NCBI GenBank assembly: GCA_023426245.1
Contig: JAFABB010000027.1
Location: 1-64,000, forward strand
Length of the DNA stretch: 64,000 bases
From: Bacillota bacterium
Lineage (GTDB): Bacteria > Bacillota > UBA4882 > UBA8346
Reading direction: 5' to 3'
Shown: in pieces, positions 7,398-15,503 of the stretch
Position numbering within the stretch: position 1 is the stretch's first letter
Layout: the number at the start of each line of letters is the position of its first letter
Notes under the pieces: generated by a model
Told to the model about the DNA's origin: nothing
Seen by the model: only the letters and a program-made list of their open reading frames with translations
The model's database searches: none
Translations under genes and position numbers: made by a program

Positions 7398-10300
7398 ATG
7401 ACCCATCCCAGTCTGAATAGTTTTCATCCCGTAGTTGCGGAGTGGTTTACCCACACCTTTGGCGAGCCGACGCCGCCCCAGGCCCAAGGCTGGCCGTTGA
7501 TTGCCGCCGGTCGGAATGTTTTGCTGATCGCGCCGACAGGCTCCGGTAAGACCCTGGCCGCTTTTTTAAAATGCCTGGATCAACTCTATCAGAACGCCTT
7601 AAACGGGTCTCTTCAAACCGGGGTGCAGGTTTTATATGTTTCTCCTTTAAAGGCGTTGAACAACGACATCTACCGCAATCTGGAAGTGCCGCTGGCGGGA
7701 ATCGAAGAAACAGGGGGGAAGATGGGGGTTGAGTTGCCCCATCTTACAACGGCCATCCGGACCGGCGATACGCCCGGTAGCCAGCGGCAAAAAATGTTGC
7801 GCCGCCCCCCGCAGATTTTGATCACCACCCCGGAGTCCTTGTTCCTGCTGTTGTCTTCGAAAGCCCGGGAAATGCTGCGAACGGTCCGCTTTGTGATCAT
7901 CGATGAGATTCATACCCTTTTTCCGACCAAAAGAGGCGCCCACCTGGCCTTGTCTCTGGAAAGGTTGCAGCATTTATTGGGGTCAGGTCGCATTTTTCAG
8001 CGGATTGGCCTCTCGGCCACCATGCGCCCCCTTGATCAGGCGGCGACATTTTTAGGAGGAAAAGAAATTCATCTTGAAAGCGGGCTTTGGCAAGACCGGC
8101 CGGTGGAAATCGTCGATACCGGCCAGAGAAAAACTTTGGATTTAAAAATCCTTCTACCGGTGGAAGACCTAAGAGAACTTCCTGAAAAATCGATCTGGCC
8201 CCCCATCTATCAGCAGGTTCTGGATTTGGTCCGACAGCACCGGACCACCTTGGTGTTTGTCAACAACCGGCGTCTGGCGGAGCGAATGACCGCCAACATC
8301 AACGAGCTGGCAGGAGTGGAGCTGGCCAGAACCCATCACGGCAGTGTTTCCAAGGAAATGCGTTTAGAGGCCGAGAAAATGCTGAAGCAAGGCGAAATCC
8401 CCTGTATCGTGGCAACCGCATCCCTGGAATTAGGCATCGATATCGGCCATATCGATCTGGTCATCCAAATCGAATCTCCCAAAGAAGTGGCCCGGGGACT
8501 GCAAAGAGTGGGGCGGGCCGGCCATATCGTGGGGATGCCCAGCAAAGGCAGGATTATTCCCAAGACCCGGGCGGATCTCCTGGAAACCGCGGCCGTTTTC
8601 CGGGAGATGAAAGCCGGCAGAGTTGAACCGGTGAAGGCTATTTTCAATTGTTTGGATGTGCTGGCGCAACAACTGGTGGCTTTGACAACCGAGGGAGAAT
8701 GGAGTGTCCCTGAGGCTTTTCAGGTCATCCGGGGATCTTACAATTTTCATTCCTTGCCTGAAAAGGTTTTTCGAAATGTCCTGGCCATGCTGGCGGGGAA
8801 TTTCGAGACCAAAGAGTTCATCGACTTGCGTCCGCGGCTGTTTTGGGACCGGCAACTCGGAGTCTTTAAACCCAACTCTTATGGGGTACGGTTGGTATAT
8901 TCCAGCGGAGGGACCATCCCGGACCGTGGTTATTATGGAGTTTATCTGCAAGGTTCCGACCTTCGTCTGGGCGAGTTGGATGAAGAATTCGTTTATGAAC
9001 GGCGTTTGCATGAACGGTTTGTGCTGGGAACTTCGGTGTGGAAAATCGAAGAACTCCGGCAGGACCGGGTGATCGTCAGCTCTTCCCAAAAGGGCGGGGA
9101 AGCCATCGTACCCTTTTGGAAGGCCGATCCCGGAGGGCGTTCTTATGAACTGGGCAAGCGGATCGGCGCTTTTTTGGGGGAAATCGAGGATCATCTGAAG
9201 GCCGGCGATTTCCAAGACTGGCTGGAATCGGAATGCGGTTTGTCTCCGGAAGTATCCCAAAATCTTTACCGGTATGTGGAAGCCCAAAAGCAATCTCTTC
9301 AGTACATCCATACCGACCGGCGTTTGGTGGTCGAAGAATTTCCCGACGAAATGGGAGAGTGGCGGGTCTTGCTTCATTCCCCGTTCGGGATGAGGTTGCA
9401 TTTGGCCCTCGGTTTACTGATCAAAGACATCTGGGAAAAGGATTTCCAAATGAAGGTTGAGGCGGTCCCCATGGATGACGGGATTATGTTTCATCTGCAA
9501 GGAAGCCAGACGCCTCCGGAAATCCCTTGGCGGGACTTAAACTCTTTCGGTTTGGAAGAGAAGCTGGCCGAACTGGTTTCGGGTTCGGCGCTTTTTGGGA
9601 TTACCTTCCGGCAGACTGCCCAACTTTCCTTGATCATGCCGCGGGCCGGGTTTGGGCGGAAAAGAAATCCCTTTTGGCTATCCCGGCTCAAGGCGGGTAA
9701 TTTGTTGCATGCAGTGGCCAAATATAAGGATTTCCCACTGGTAATGGAAACCTATCGCGCCATTTTACAGGACTATTTTGATTTGGACGGATTGCTTGAA
9801 GTCCTGGGAGACATCCGTCAGGGCCGGATTCAGGTTCGCCGTTATCAGCACAAGACCCCTTCGCCGTTTGCGGGAGGCCACTTATTCAATTTTATCGGCA
9901 ATTTCATGTATGAAGGAGAAGCGCCCCAAGGAGAACAGCGTTTGCAAATGTTTGGCCTGGGGCGGGGGACCTTGAAAGTCATCCTCGGGAAGCAAGGGCT
10001 CCGGAATGTGATTGCGCCCGGGGTGTTGCAGAATGTTAGGGCCAAAGTCAGAGGGCCCGGCCTTTTGGGCGGGGATTTGAATGGAGATTCCTTCGCAAGC
10101 TGGCTGGAAAAGGTTGGCGACCTTTCCCTTGGCGAGATACCGGAGCTTTTTCCCGCTCAGGCCCGGCAGATTGAAAACTATGTTCAGGAATTCATCGGAC
10201 TTGGAAAAATCCTTTGCATTCCGGGAGGACACGCTGATCCCCTGCTGGTTGCCTTGTGGGAAGCGCCCTATTATTTGCAGGGATTGCCGGGAATCCCCCC

Positions 10301-11888
10301 CAAAATTGCATCGGATATTTGCGGCAAAATTCAAGCCCGGCCGGGTTTGAACGCTGAAAAACCCATTACCGGGGCGGAGGCCCGCGCCCGAATCATCCAG
10401 CGATATGTCAAGACCCACGGCCCTTTTCAAATCGCGGACATCGTCAGCCGTTACGGATTTTCCGAGCAGGAAGTGGCGGCGGAGTTAACGGTGATGGCGG
10501 CTGAAAACTTGGTGGAATCGGGAGAATTCATCCCCGGCGGCAGCGGTGAGGAATGGTGCGATGTCGGGATCTTGGAAGAAATCCACCGTCGTAGTTTGGC
10601 CCAGGCCCGTAGGGAAGTGGAAGCGCGGGGACCGCTGGAATACGGAGCCTTTTTGGCCAGGTGGCAAGGGATTGGCGGGTTGCGGGAGGGATTTGACGGC
10701 CTGGCCGCCACTTTGGAACAATTAGCCGGGCTATGGCTGCCGGCGGGGATGTGGGAAAACAGCGTCTTACCCGGTAGAGTCCGGGATTTCACTCCGGCCC
10801 TGTTGGATCAGTTAATCTCCAGCGGACAATTTTTTTGGCGGGCCCGCGGCCGTGAACAACAGCTCCAACTCTGTTTTGAAAAGGCAATTGCCGGTGAAAA
10901 TCAGCTCTCTAAAGAGAGCGTTTCCAAGGAACCAATGGCCTCACATTCCTCGTCTGCGCCCTCTCCCGGCGGCGATGCCCAAATCCTGCGCCGATTGCTG
11001 GAGACTCAGGGCGCTTTGTCCTTGCCGCAGATTTTACGGGAAACCAGGATGTCGACAGTCCTTGCCTGGCAAACGCTGGAGGAATTGATTGAGCAAGGCG
11101 CCGTCACCAATGATACTTTGGGCCCAATCCGTTTTTTGCTGCAAAGCCGTCCTGGGGACCGGACGGGCGCAAGAGGGCTGCTCACGCTTGCGGTCCTCGC
11201 TCAAATGGGGCGCTGGTCTTTGCTGACGGCGCCCGGACTTGACAATCCGGACGCTTGGGCATTCACCTTGATCAACCGCTATGGCATTATCTGCCGGGAA
11301 ATGGTCCGGCAGGAATCGGTTTCCTGGGGCGATAGCTATTCTTATTACGACTATCTGGAACAGATTGGGAAAATCCGCCGGGGTTTTTTCTGTAGTCATT
11401 TAAGCGGCATTCAATTTGCTTTGCCGAAGGCCATTGAAGAACTGCGTTCTTCTCCGGGGCAGGACTTGCCGGAGTTTTACGGGCTACAATGGAATGACCC
11501 CGCCAATTATCTTGGATTTATTCATGACTGGCCGGCAGTGGAGGGGGAAAATTCATCCGGTACTTATGATTATGTCGTTTTTCAGGCCGGTAAACCCGTA
11601 TTGGCGGCGAGCGGAAAAAAATTAAAAATATATTGCCTGGGAAAAAGCCTGTTTGAGCAGGACCCAGCCAGCCTAAAAAAATCACTCTGGACGTTATTGG
11701 CGATTCTCTACAAAGTCTACCGCGATCAGAAAATTATCGTCACCCATTGGAATGAACGGCCTATCGTAGAGACGGGAATGGCTGATGTTTTTGCCGGGCT
11801 GGGGTTTGAAAAAGGAATTCGTGAGATGACCCTGTGGCCTTCCGATCGCATCTCAAAGGCGGGGTTTTTGAATACCCTTGATAAATGA
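7398..11888 (+). CDS. lhr: Lhr-type ATP-dependent DNA helicase
   Basis: A 1496-residue superfamily 2 helicase, the full length of Lhr (large helicase-related), a 3'-5' helicase linked to DNA repair. The ATG at 7398, after AAAGAGGTG, is preferred over an upstream in-frame TTG. Motif I is APTGSGKT (about 45-52), motif II is DEIH in VIIDEIHTLF, motif III is SAT, and motif VI is QRVGRAGH. The Lhr-specific winged-helix and beta-barrel modules follow in the middle (LRPRLFWDRQLGV, VRRYQHKTPSPFAGG). The long C-terminal domain, with several winged-helix-like segments, runs from about 900 to the end. A serine-rich linker (SKESVSKEPMASHSSS) separates two C-terminal parts. The gene is not in an obvious repair operon. 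Confidence 0.93.
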   Translation: MTHPSLNSFHPVVAEWFTHTFGEPTPPQAQGWPLIAAGRNVLLIAPTGSGKTLAAFLKCLDQLYQNALNGSLQTGVQVLYVSPLKALNNDIYRNLEVPLAGIEETGGKMGVELPHLTTAIRTGDTPGSQRQKMLRRPPQILITTPESLFLLLSSKAREMLRTVRFVIIDEIHTLFPTKRGAHLALSLERLQHLLGSGRIFQRIGLSATMRPLDQAATFLGGKEIHLESGLWQDRPVEIVDTGQRKTLDLKILLPVEDLRELPEKSIWPPIYQQVLDLVRQHRTTLVFVNNRRLAERMTANINELAGVELARTHHGSVSKEMRLEAEKMLKQGEIPCIVATASLELGIDIGHIDLVIQIESPKEVARGLQRVGRAGHIVGMPSKGRIIPKTRADLLETAAVFREMKAGRVEPVKAIFNCLDVLAQQLVALTTEGEWSVPEAFQVIRGSYNFHSLPEKVFRNVLAMLAGNFETKEFIDLRPRLFWDRQLGVFKPNSYGVRLVYSSGGTIPDRGYYGVYLQGSDLRLGELDEEFVYERRLHERFVLGTSVWKIEELRQDRVIVSSSQKGGEAIVPFWKADPGGRSYELGKRIGAFLGEIEDHLKAGDFQDWLESECGLSPEVSQNLYRYVEAQKQSLQYIHTDRRLVVEEFPDEMGEWRVLLHSPFGMRLHLALGLLIKDIWEKDFQMKVEAVPMDDGIMFHLQGSQTPPEIPWRDLNSFGLEEKLAELVSGSALFGITFRQTAQLSLIMPRAGFGRKRNPFWLSRLKAGNLLHAVAKYKDFPLVMETYRAILQDYFDLDGLLEVLGDIRQGRIQVRRYQHKTPSPFAGGHLFNFIGNFMYEGEAPQGEQRLQMFGLGRGTLKVILGKQGLRNVIAPGVLQNVRAKVRGPGLLGGDLNGDSFASWLEKVGDLSLGEIPELFPAQARQIENYVQEFIGLGKILCIPGGHADPLLVALWEAPYYLQGLPGIPPKIASDICGKIQARPGLNAEKPITGAEARARIIQRYVKTHGPFQIADIVSRYGFSEQEVAAELTVMAAENLVESGEFIPGGSGEEWCDVGILEEIHRRSLAQARREVEARGPLEYGAFLARWQGIGGLREGFDGLAATLEQLAGLWLPAGMWENSVLPGRVRDFTPALLDQLISSGQFFWRARGREQQLQLCFEKAIAGENQLSKESVSKEPMASHSSSAPSPGGDAQILRRLLETQGALSLPQILRETRMSTVLAWQTLEELIEQGAVTNDTLGPIRFLLQSRPGDRTGARGLLTLAVLAQMGRWSLLTAPGLDNPDAWAFTLINRYGIICREMVRQESVSWGDSYSYYDYLEQIGKIRRGFFCSHLSGIQFALPKAIEELRSSPGQDLPEFYGLQWNDPANYLGFIHDWPAVEGENSSGTYDYVVFQAGKPVLAASGKKLKIYCLGKSLFEQDPASLKKSLWTLLAILYKVYRDQKIIVTHWNERPIVETGMADVFAGLGFEKGIREMTLWPSDRISKAGFLNTLDK

Positions 11889-11926
11889 GCAGATACTATT
11901 GGGGAAACCAAACGAGGAGGCAGTCA

Positions 11927-12325
11927 ATGGTTGATTTATTTGATAGGGTAAAACAAGGGCTTGATAAAGGAGTTGCGGTTGTTTCGGTCAAATCCAAAGA
12001 AATGATGGAGGTCGTTAAAATCAAGAATCAGCTCGGCGTCCTCCGGAATCAACGGGAAAGTGCTTTTTCGCTTTTGGGGGAAATCGTTTATCAAATGTAT
12101 CTGCAAAATGGTTTCAATGAGGAAAAAATCCGCAATAAATGCGAGATTATCGCTTTGCTTGCCAGTCAAATTCACGAAAAGGAAAACAACTTAAGAGAGC
12201 TCCATGTCCGGGCCGAAGTGGCGCTGGGCAAGTCTTTTTGTGCAACTTGCGAGTCGCAATTGCCCCCGGGGGCAGTATATTGCAGCAAGTGCGGGGAAAA
12301 AATCGAGGAATTTGGAAAGCATTAA
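11927..12325 (+). CDS. Coiled-coil protein with C-terminal zinc ribbon
   Basis: A 132-residue soluble protein. Residues 1-95 are predicted helical (KIKNQLGVLRNQRESAF, then LLASQIHEKENNLREL), consistent with a coiled coil. The C-terminus carries CATCESQLPPGAVYCSKCG, a CxxC-x10-CxxC zinc ribbon. The ATG at 11927 with GAGGAGG is preferred over an in-frame ATG overlapping the end of lhr. Related zinc-ribbon proteins are common in Bacillota, but their function is unknown. It sits 38 bp after lhr and 51 bp before ymxH. Confidence 0.75.
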   Translation: MVDLFDRVKQGLDKGVAVVSVKSKEMMEVVKIKNQLGVLRNQRESAFSLLGEIVYQMYLQNGFNEEKIRNKCEIIALLASQIHEKENNLRELHVRAEVALGKSFCATCESQLPPGAVYCSKCGEKIEEFGKH

Positions 12326-12376
12326 TTATTAGGAAGCTTCCGGCATACCTTTTAGTAAAAAAAGCTGGAGGAACCG

Positions 12377-12619
12377 ATGCGTCTAAGTGAGCTGGCAGGT
12401 AAAGAAGTGATTGACGTCAAAACCGGTGATCGGTTAGGTGTCATTCAAAAAAGCGAACTGTTGGTGAATACACAGACTGGGACGGTGGAAGCCTTGATAT
12501 TGATCAAACAAGGGTGGACCGGTCAGGAAAAAGTGATTCAGACGATTCCTTGGAGCGATATTCAAAAAATCAGTGAAGAATTAATTCTGGTATCCGGAAA
12601 AAACGATCCTGGGCCGTGA
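12377..12619 (+). CDS. ymxH: YlmC/YmxH-family PRC-barrel sporulation protein
   Basis: An 80-residue PRC-barrel protein with the family pattern LSELAGKEVIDVKTGDRLG and the closing IPWSDIQKISEELILV. In Bacillus subtilis ymxH lies directly upstream of the dipicolinate/lysine genes (spoVFA-spoVFB-asd-dapG-dapA). The same neighbourhood is conserved here with dapB inserted. GCTGGAGG precedes the ATG. The biochemical role of YmxH is not known. A strong terminator at 12711-12740 ends this transcript. Confidence 0.88.
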   Translation: MRLSELAGKEVIDVKTGDRLGVIQKSELLVNTQTGTVEALILIKQGWTGQEKVIQTIPWSDIQKISEELILVSGKNDPGP

Positions 12620-12677
12620 GCGTAAGATAACCGCCGTTTGACCAAGTTTTAAAGCCGCCGGTGAAAGCAAAATCAAC

Positions 12678-12706
12678 TTGACAGTTGCGGTGTTTTATAG
12701 TAAAAA
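12678..12706 (+). promoter_or_regulatory. Putative promoter of the dapB leader transcript
   Basis: TTGACA at 12678-12683 is followed after 17 bp by TAAAAA (12701-12706), a fair sigma-A match with a perfect -35. The predicted start near 12713 lies inside the left arm of the terminator hairpin at 12711-12740. Transcripts from this promoter would then not form the complete terminator, whereas read-through from ymxH would. Confidence 0.45.
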
Positions 12707-12710
12707 GAAG

Positions 12711-12740
12711 ATAGAAGTTAAACGGACTTCTATTTTTTTT
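12711..12740 (+). terminator. Intrinsic terminator after ymxH
   Basis: A perfect 8-bp stem, ATAGAAGT (12711-12718) with ACTTCTAT (12726-12733), a 7-nt loop and a run of eight T from 12733. It lies just upstream of the lysine riboswitch and separates the ymxH transcript from the dapB transcript. Confidence 0.85.
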
Positions 12741-12744
12741 ATAT

Positions 12745-12972
12745 TTGTGGTAGAGTAGAGGCGCGAAATAGAAGAGTAACTCCGTGGAGGCCGGGCCTGC
12801 CGAGGAAACGGAGCCAAAGGGTATTTCGCCGAAGTCGGGAAAAAACGTATTTTGGGGTTGGATTTATTTTTAAACTCCCCGATACGGGCCAATCATTTCC
12901 GGCTGGTACTGTTGATGAACAATCCCGGTACTGGTAACTGTCGAAAAAAATGACAGCTACAGAGCTATCTTG
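12745..12972 (+). promoter_or_regulatory. Lysine riboswitch (L box)
   Basis: The region carries the conserved L-box blocks in order: GTAGAGGCGCG at 12755-12765, AAGAGTA at 12772-12778, GCCAAAGG at 12813-12820, TCGCCGAAG at 12826-12834, a CTGGTACTG/CCGGTACTGG helix at about 12903-12932, ACTGTCG...TGACAGCTACAG at about 12937-12961, and the closing AGAGCTATCT at 12961-12970. These blocks match the order and spacing of the Bacillus subtilis lysC leader. Lysine binding should favour the downstream terminator and shut off dapB and any genes transcribed with it. Identification is by motif comparison from memory, not by a covariance search. Confidence 0.9.
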
Positions 12973-13025
12973 CCGCCAAACGAATTCTTGAGGAATTCAA
13001 GGTTGGCGAGGGCCAATCTTTTTTT
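12973..13025 (+). terminator. Riboswitch expression platform: terminator and antiterminator
   Basis: The terminator is GGTTGGC (13001-13007), loop GAGG, GCCAATC (13012-13018) and a T-run to 13025. A competing hairpin pairs CGCCAA (12974-12979) with TTGGCG (13003-13008), stacked on GAATTC (12982-12987) with GAATTC (12993-12998). It uses the left arm of the terminator and so would act as antiterminator. This is the standard design of transcription-attenuating L boxes. Confidence 0.85.
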
Positions 13026-13093
13026 GTATCCGGCTGACAAGAATCTGTACATATAACAACCATCTCATTGGATTGTCTAAGGAGTGAATCAAA

Positions 13094-13891
13094 TTGGGTG
13101 AAATTAAGGTTTTGGTTTCAGGGGCTTCCGGAAAAATGGGCCGGGAGGTTTGCAGGGCGGTTATCAAGGATTCTCTGCTTCAACTGGTTGGTGCGGTTGA
13201 TAGGACGAATATTGGGAAGGACATTGGTTCTCTGATCGGTTCCGAACCATTAAACATCGCCGTTTCCGGTGAGCTTGCGGCAGGATTGGATTCGTGCCGG
13301 CCGGAGGTGGTCATAGATTTTACAGCTCCGGCGGGTGTAATGGAGAACATCCGTACGGTTCTGAAGGTAGGGGTTCATATCGTTGTCGGCACTACCGGTT
13401 TGACCCCGGAAAATCTGCAAGAGATCGAGGGTTTATGCAAAGAGTATAGTGTCAATGCTTTGGTTGCACCCAATTTCGCAGTCGGGGCTTTGCTGATGAT
13501 GCGGTTTGCGGCGGCAGCGGCCAAGTATTTCCCACAGGTAGAAATTATCGAACTCCATCATGATCAAAAACTGGATGCCCCATCCGGAACTTCCATCAAA
13601 ACCGCGGAGATGATCCTGGCCGGACGGGATACGCAAGCTTCGGCTACGATTGGCGAGGAGAAAATCAAAGGGGTTCGCGGCGGGGAAATGAATGGGATCC
13701 ATCTTCACAGTGTCCGTTTGCCCGGATTGATAGCCCATCAGGAAGTTATTTTTGGCGGTGAAGGACAAACCCTTACCATCCGCCACGACTCCATGAGCAG
13801 GGAGTCATTTATGCCGGGCGTGATGCTGGCTGTTAAAATGGTTCCCGGGAGGCCCGGACTCACCTATGGTTTAGAGCATTATCTTTTTTAA
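13094..13891 (+). CDS. dapB: 4-hydroxy-tetrahydrodipicolinate reductase
   Basis: DapB reduces 4-hydroxy-tetrahydrodipicolinate with NAD(P)H on the way to diaminopimelate and lysine. The 265-residue protein has the Rossmann motif SGASGKMGREV at the N-terminus, VVGTTGL in the cofactor region and the catalytic/substrate segment ELHHDQKLDAPSGTS (about 153-167). The start is TTG at 13094, supported by AAGGAGTGA at the right distance and by family length. It directly follows the lysine riboswitch and precedes dpaA by 75 bp, so lysine should control it and perhaps the downstream dipicolinate genes. Confidence 0.96.
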   Translation: MGEIKVLVSGASGKMGREVCRAVIKDSLLQLVGAVDRTNIGKDIGSLIGSEPLNIAVSGELAAGLDSCRPEVVIDFTAPAGVMENIRTVLKVGVHIVVGTTGLTPENLQEIEGLCKEYSVNALVAPNFAVGALLMMRFAAAAAKYFPQVEIIELHHDQKLDAPSGTSIKTAEMILAGRDTQASATIGEEKIKGVRGGEMNGIHLHSVRLPGLIAHQEVIFGGEGQTLTIRHDSMSRESFMPGVMLAVKMVPGRPGLTYGLEHYLF

Positions 13892-13899
13892 AAAATTTC

Positions 13900-13927
13900 A
13901 CCTCCCTTTTCCACTTGGAATATACTA
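13900..13927 (+). promoter_or_regulatory. Possible sigma-K promoter for dpaAB
   Basis: The 75-bp gap between dapB and dpaA contains AC at 13900-13901 and, 17 bp on, AATATACTA (13919-13927), close to the sigma-K pattern AC-N16/17-CATAnnnTA with one mismatch. In Bacillus subtilis the spoVF operon is expressed in the mother cell under sigma-K. Two short motifs are weak evidence. Confidence 0.3.
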
Positions 13928-13966
13928 CATCAGCGTGTTTTTAAGTTTGAAAAGGAGGAGCCTTAG

Positions 13967-14863
13967 GTGAAATCGATTTCGGAATTACAGGCGACGGTTG
14001 TCGGCGGAGATGCCAGACAAATTATTGTTGCCGAAAGTTTAACCACCCTTTTTAAAAAAGTAAAAATCTTTGGTCATCCTCAGATGGCGGTCCGTGATAC
14101 GCTGGAATATCATTCCGACCTTGTAGAGGCTCTGGTTGATGCCGATGTGATTTTACTTCCGATCGGCGGGATCAATGAAGAGGGTTTGATATGGAGTTAT
14201 AAAGGAAAACCCCGGATTGATTTCGGCCAATATGTGGCTTCTTTGAATCCGGGGACTCTCATCGTAACCGGATCCATTACCGAACGTTGGTCCGATATTG
14301 CTGAGTTCTATCATTTAAAAGTTATCCAATATGCCGATAACAACGAAATTGCCATTTTAAACTCGATTCCGACGGCAGAAGGAACGTTACAGTTTGCGAT
14401 GGAAGAATTACCGATCACGATTCACGGCAGCCGGGTGATTGTGATCGGCTTTGGCCGGGTCGGAATGAGTGTAGCCCGCGTTTTTAAGGCATTAAACGCC
14501 GAAGTTGTTGTTACCGCAAGGCGGAAGGAATCATTGGCCAGAGCCAAGGAAATGGGATGCGAGACGATTCCCTTGGAAGGCTGGAGTGAAACTGCGAGGA
14601 AAGCGGATTTGTTAATTAACACCGTTCCCGCCTTGATGATTGATGAACCAATCCTGGCAAAGTTAAAGCCCCAAACGGTTATTATCGATTTAGCCTCAGC
14701 ACCCGGCGGAACCGATTTTAAAGCTGCCGAGCGCCGTCAGATTAAGGCGATTTTAGCGCCGGGTTTACCCGGTTTGGTAGCTCCAAAAACCGCCGGAGAA
14801 GTTTTAGCCTCCACCATTCCTATCATCATTCAAGATTACTTTGATGAAAGGGGTGGATATTGA
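13967..14863 (+). CDS. dpaA: Dipicolinate synthase subunit A
   Basis: DpaA (SpoVFA) with DpaB makes dipicolinic acid from 4-hydroxy-tetrahydrodipicolinate in the mother cell; the product enters the spore core with calcium. The 298-residue protein has a glycine-rich nucleotide-binding fold, VIVIGFGRVGMSVARVFKAL (about 157-176), then VVVTARRKESLA and a family-typical end LVAPKTAGEVLASTIP. The GTG at 13967 is supported by AAGGAGGAG with six bases spacing. The stop overlaps the dpaB start. Its presence marks the organism as a spore former. Confidence 0.95.
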   Translation: MKSISELQATVVGGDARQIIVAESLTTLFKKVKIFGHPQMAVRDTLEYHSDLVEALVDADVILLPIGGINEEGLIWSYKGKPRIDFGQYVASLNPGTLIVTGSITERWSDIAEFYHLKVIQYADNNEIAILNSIPTAEGTLQFAMEELPITIHGSRVIVIGFGRVGMSVARVFKALNAEVVVTARRKESLARAKEMGCETIPLEGWSETARKADLLINTVPALMIDEPILAKLKPQTVIIDLASAPGGTDFKAAERRQIKAILAPGLPGLVAPKTAGEVLASTIPIIIQDYFDERGGY

Positions 14864-15447
14864 TGAGGTTTGATGGAAAGCGGATTGGATTTGCCTTAAC
14901 CGGATCCCATTGCACCCTTGCCGAAGTTTTGCCTTATATGCAGTTGTTGAAGGATGAAGGGGCGACCATAACCCCGATCTTGTCGCCGGCGGTCCAGGAA
15001 ACGGATACCCGCTTTGGAAAGGCCGCTGATTGGCATCAACAGGTCGCAACTATCACCGGGAAAGAGCCGTTAACAACGCTGATTCAGGTGGAGGCCATTG
15101 GACCGCAAAAATTGTTGGATTTAATATTAATAGCGCCTTGTACCGGAAATACCTTAGCCAAAATGGCACTGGGGGTCACGGACACCTGTGTGTTGCTGGC
15201 GGCAAAGGCCCATTTGCGAAACAACCGGCCGGTGGTACTGGCGATTTCAACCAATGACGGGCTGGGAGCCAATGCCAGAAATATTGGAACATTAATGAAC
15301 CGCAAGCATACTTATTTTGTGCCTTTTGGCCAGGATAGCCCGGAAAACAAGCAGAACTCCCTGATTGCTAAAATGAAATTCATACCGGAAGCGCTTTTGG
15401 CGGCATTGGATGGCCGGCAATTGCAGCCGGTGATGGTTAGTTATTAG
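14863..15447 (+). CDS. dpaB: Dipicolinate synthase subunit B
   Basis: DpaB (SpoVFB) is a flavoprotein-like subunit of dipicolinate synthase. The 194-residue sequence has the flavin-binding type start RIGFALTGSHCTLAEVLP, the middle LILIAPCTGNTLAKMALGVTD and the conserved DGLGANARNIGTLMNRKHTYFVPFGQD. The ATG at 14863 overlaps the dpaA stop by one base and has AAGGGGTGG upstream; a TTG one codon earlier is less likely. In Bacillus subtilis asd would follow, but here a 380-bp structured noncoding region separates it from the aspartokinase. Confidence 0.95.
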   Translation: MRFDGKRIGFALTGSHCTLAEVLPYMQLLKDEGATITPILSPAVQETDTRFGKAADWHQQVATITGKEPLTTLIQVEAIGPQKLLDLILIAPCTGNTLAKMALGVTDTCVLLAAKAHLRNNRPVVLAISTNDGLGANARNIGTLMNRKHTYFVPFGQDSPENKQNSLIAKMKFIPEALLAALDGRQLQPVMVSY

Positions 15448-15456
15448 GTAGCATGA

Positions 15457-15483
15457 ATGACGGCCCTTCAAACGGGCTGTCAT
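15457..15483 (+). other. Strong hairpin after dpaB
   Basis: TGACGGCCC (15458-15466) pairs with GGGCTGTCA (15474-15482) across a 7-nt loop, with one more A-T pair outside. No T-run follows, so it is not a canonical intrinsic terminator. It may protect the dpaB mRNA 3' end, mark a processing site or belong to the structured RNA just downstream. Confidence 0.6.
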
Positions 15484-15503
15484 AAGAATCAATGAAAATA
15501 AAA

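Noticed and set aside
8430..9401. Minus-strand open frame of 323 codons inside lhr
   Set aside because: It lies wholly opposite the helicase gene, has no ribosome site or domain pattern, and is explained by the codon bias of lhr.
15457..15483. Intrinsic terminator after dpaB
   Set aside because: The hairpin is strong, but it is followed by TAAGAATC rather than a T-run.
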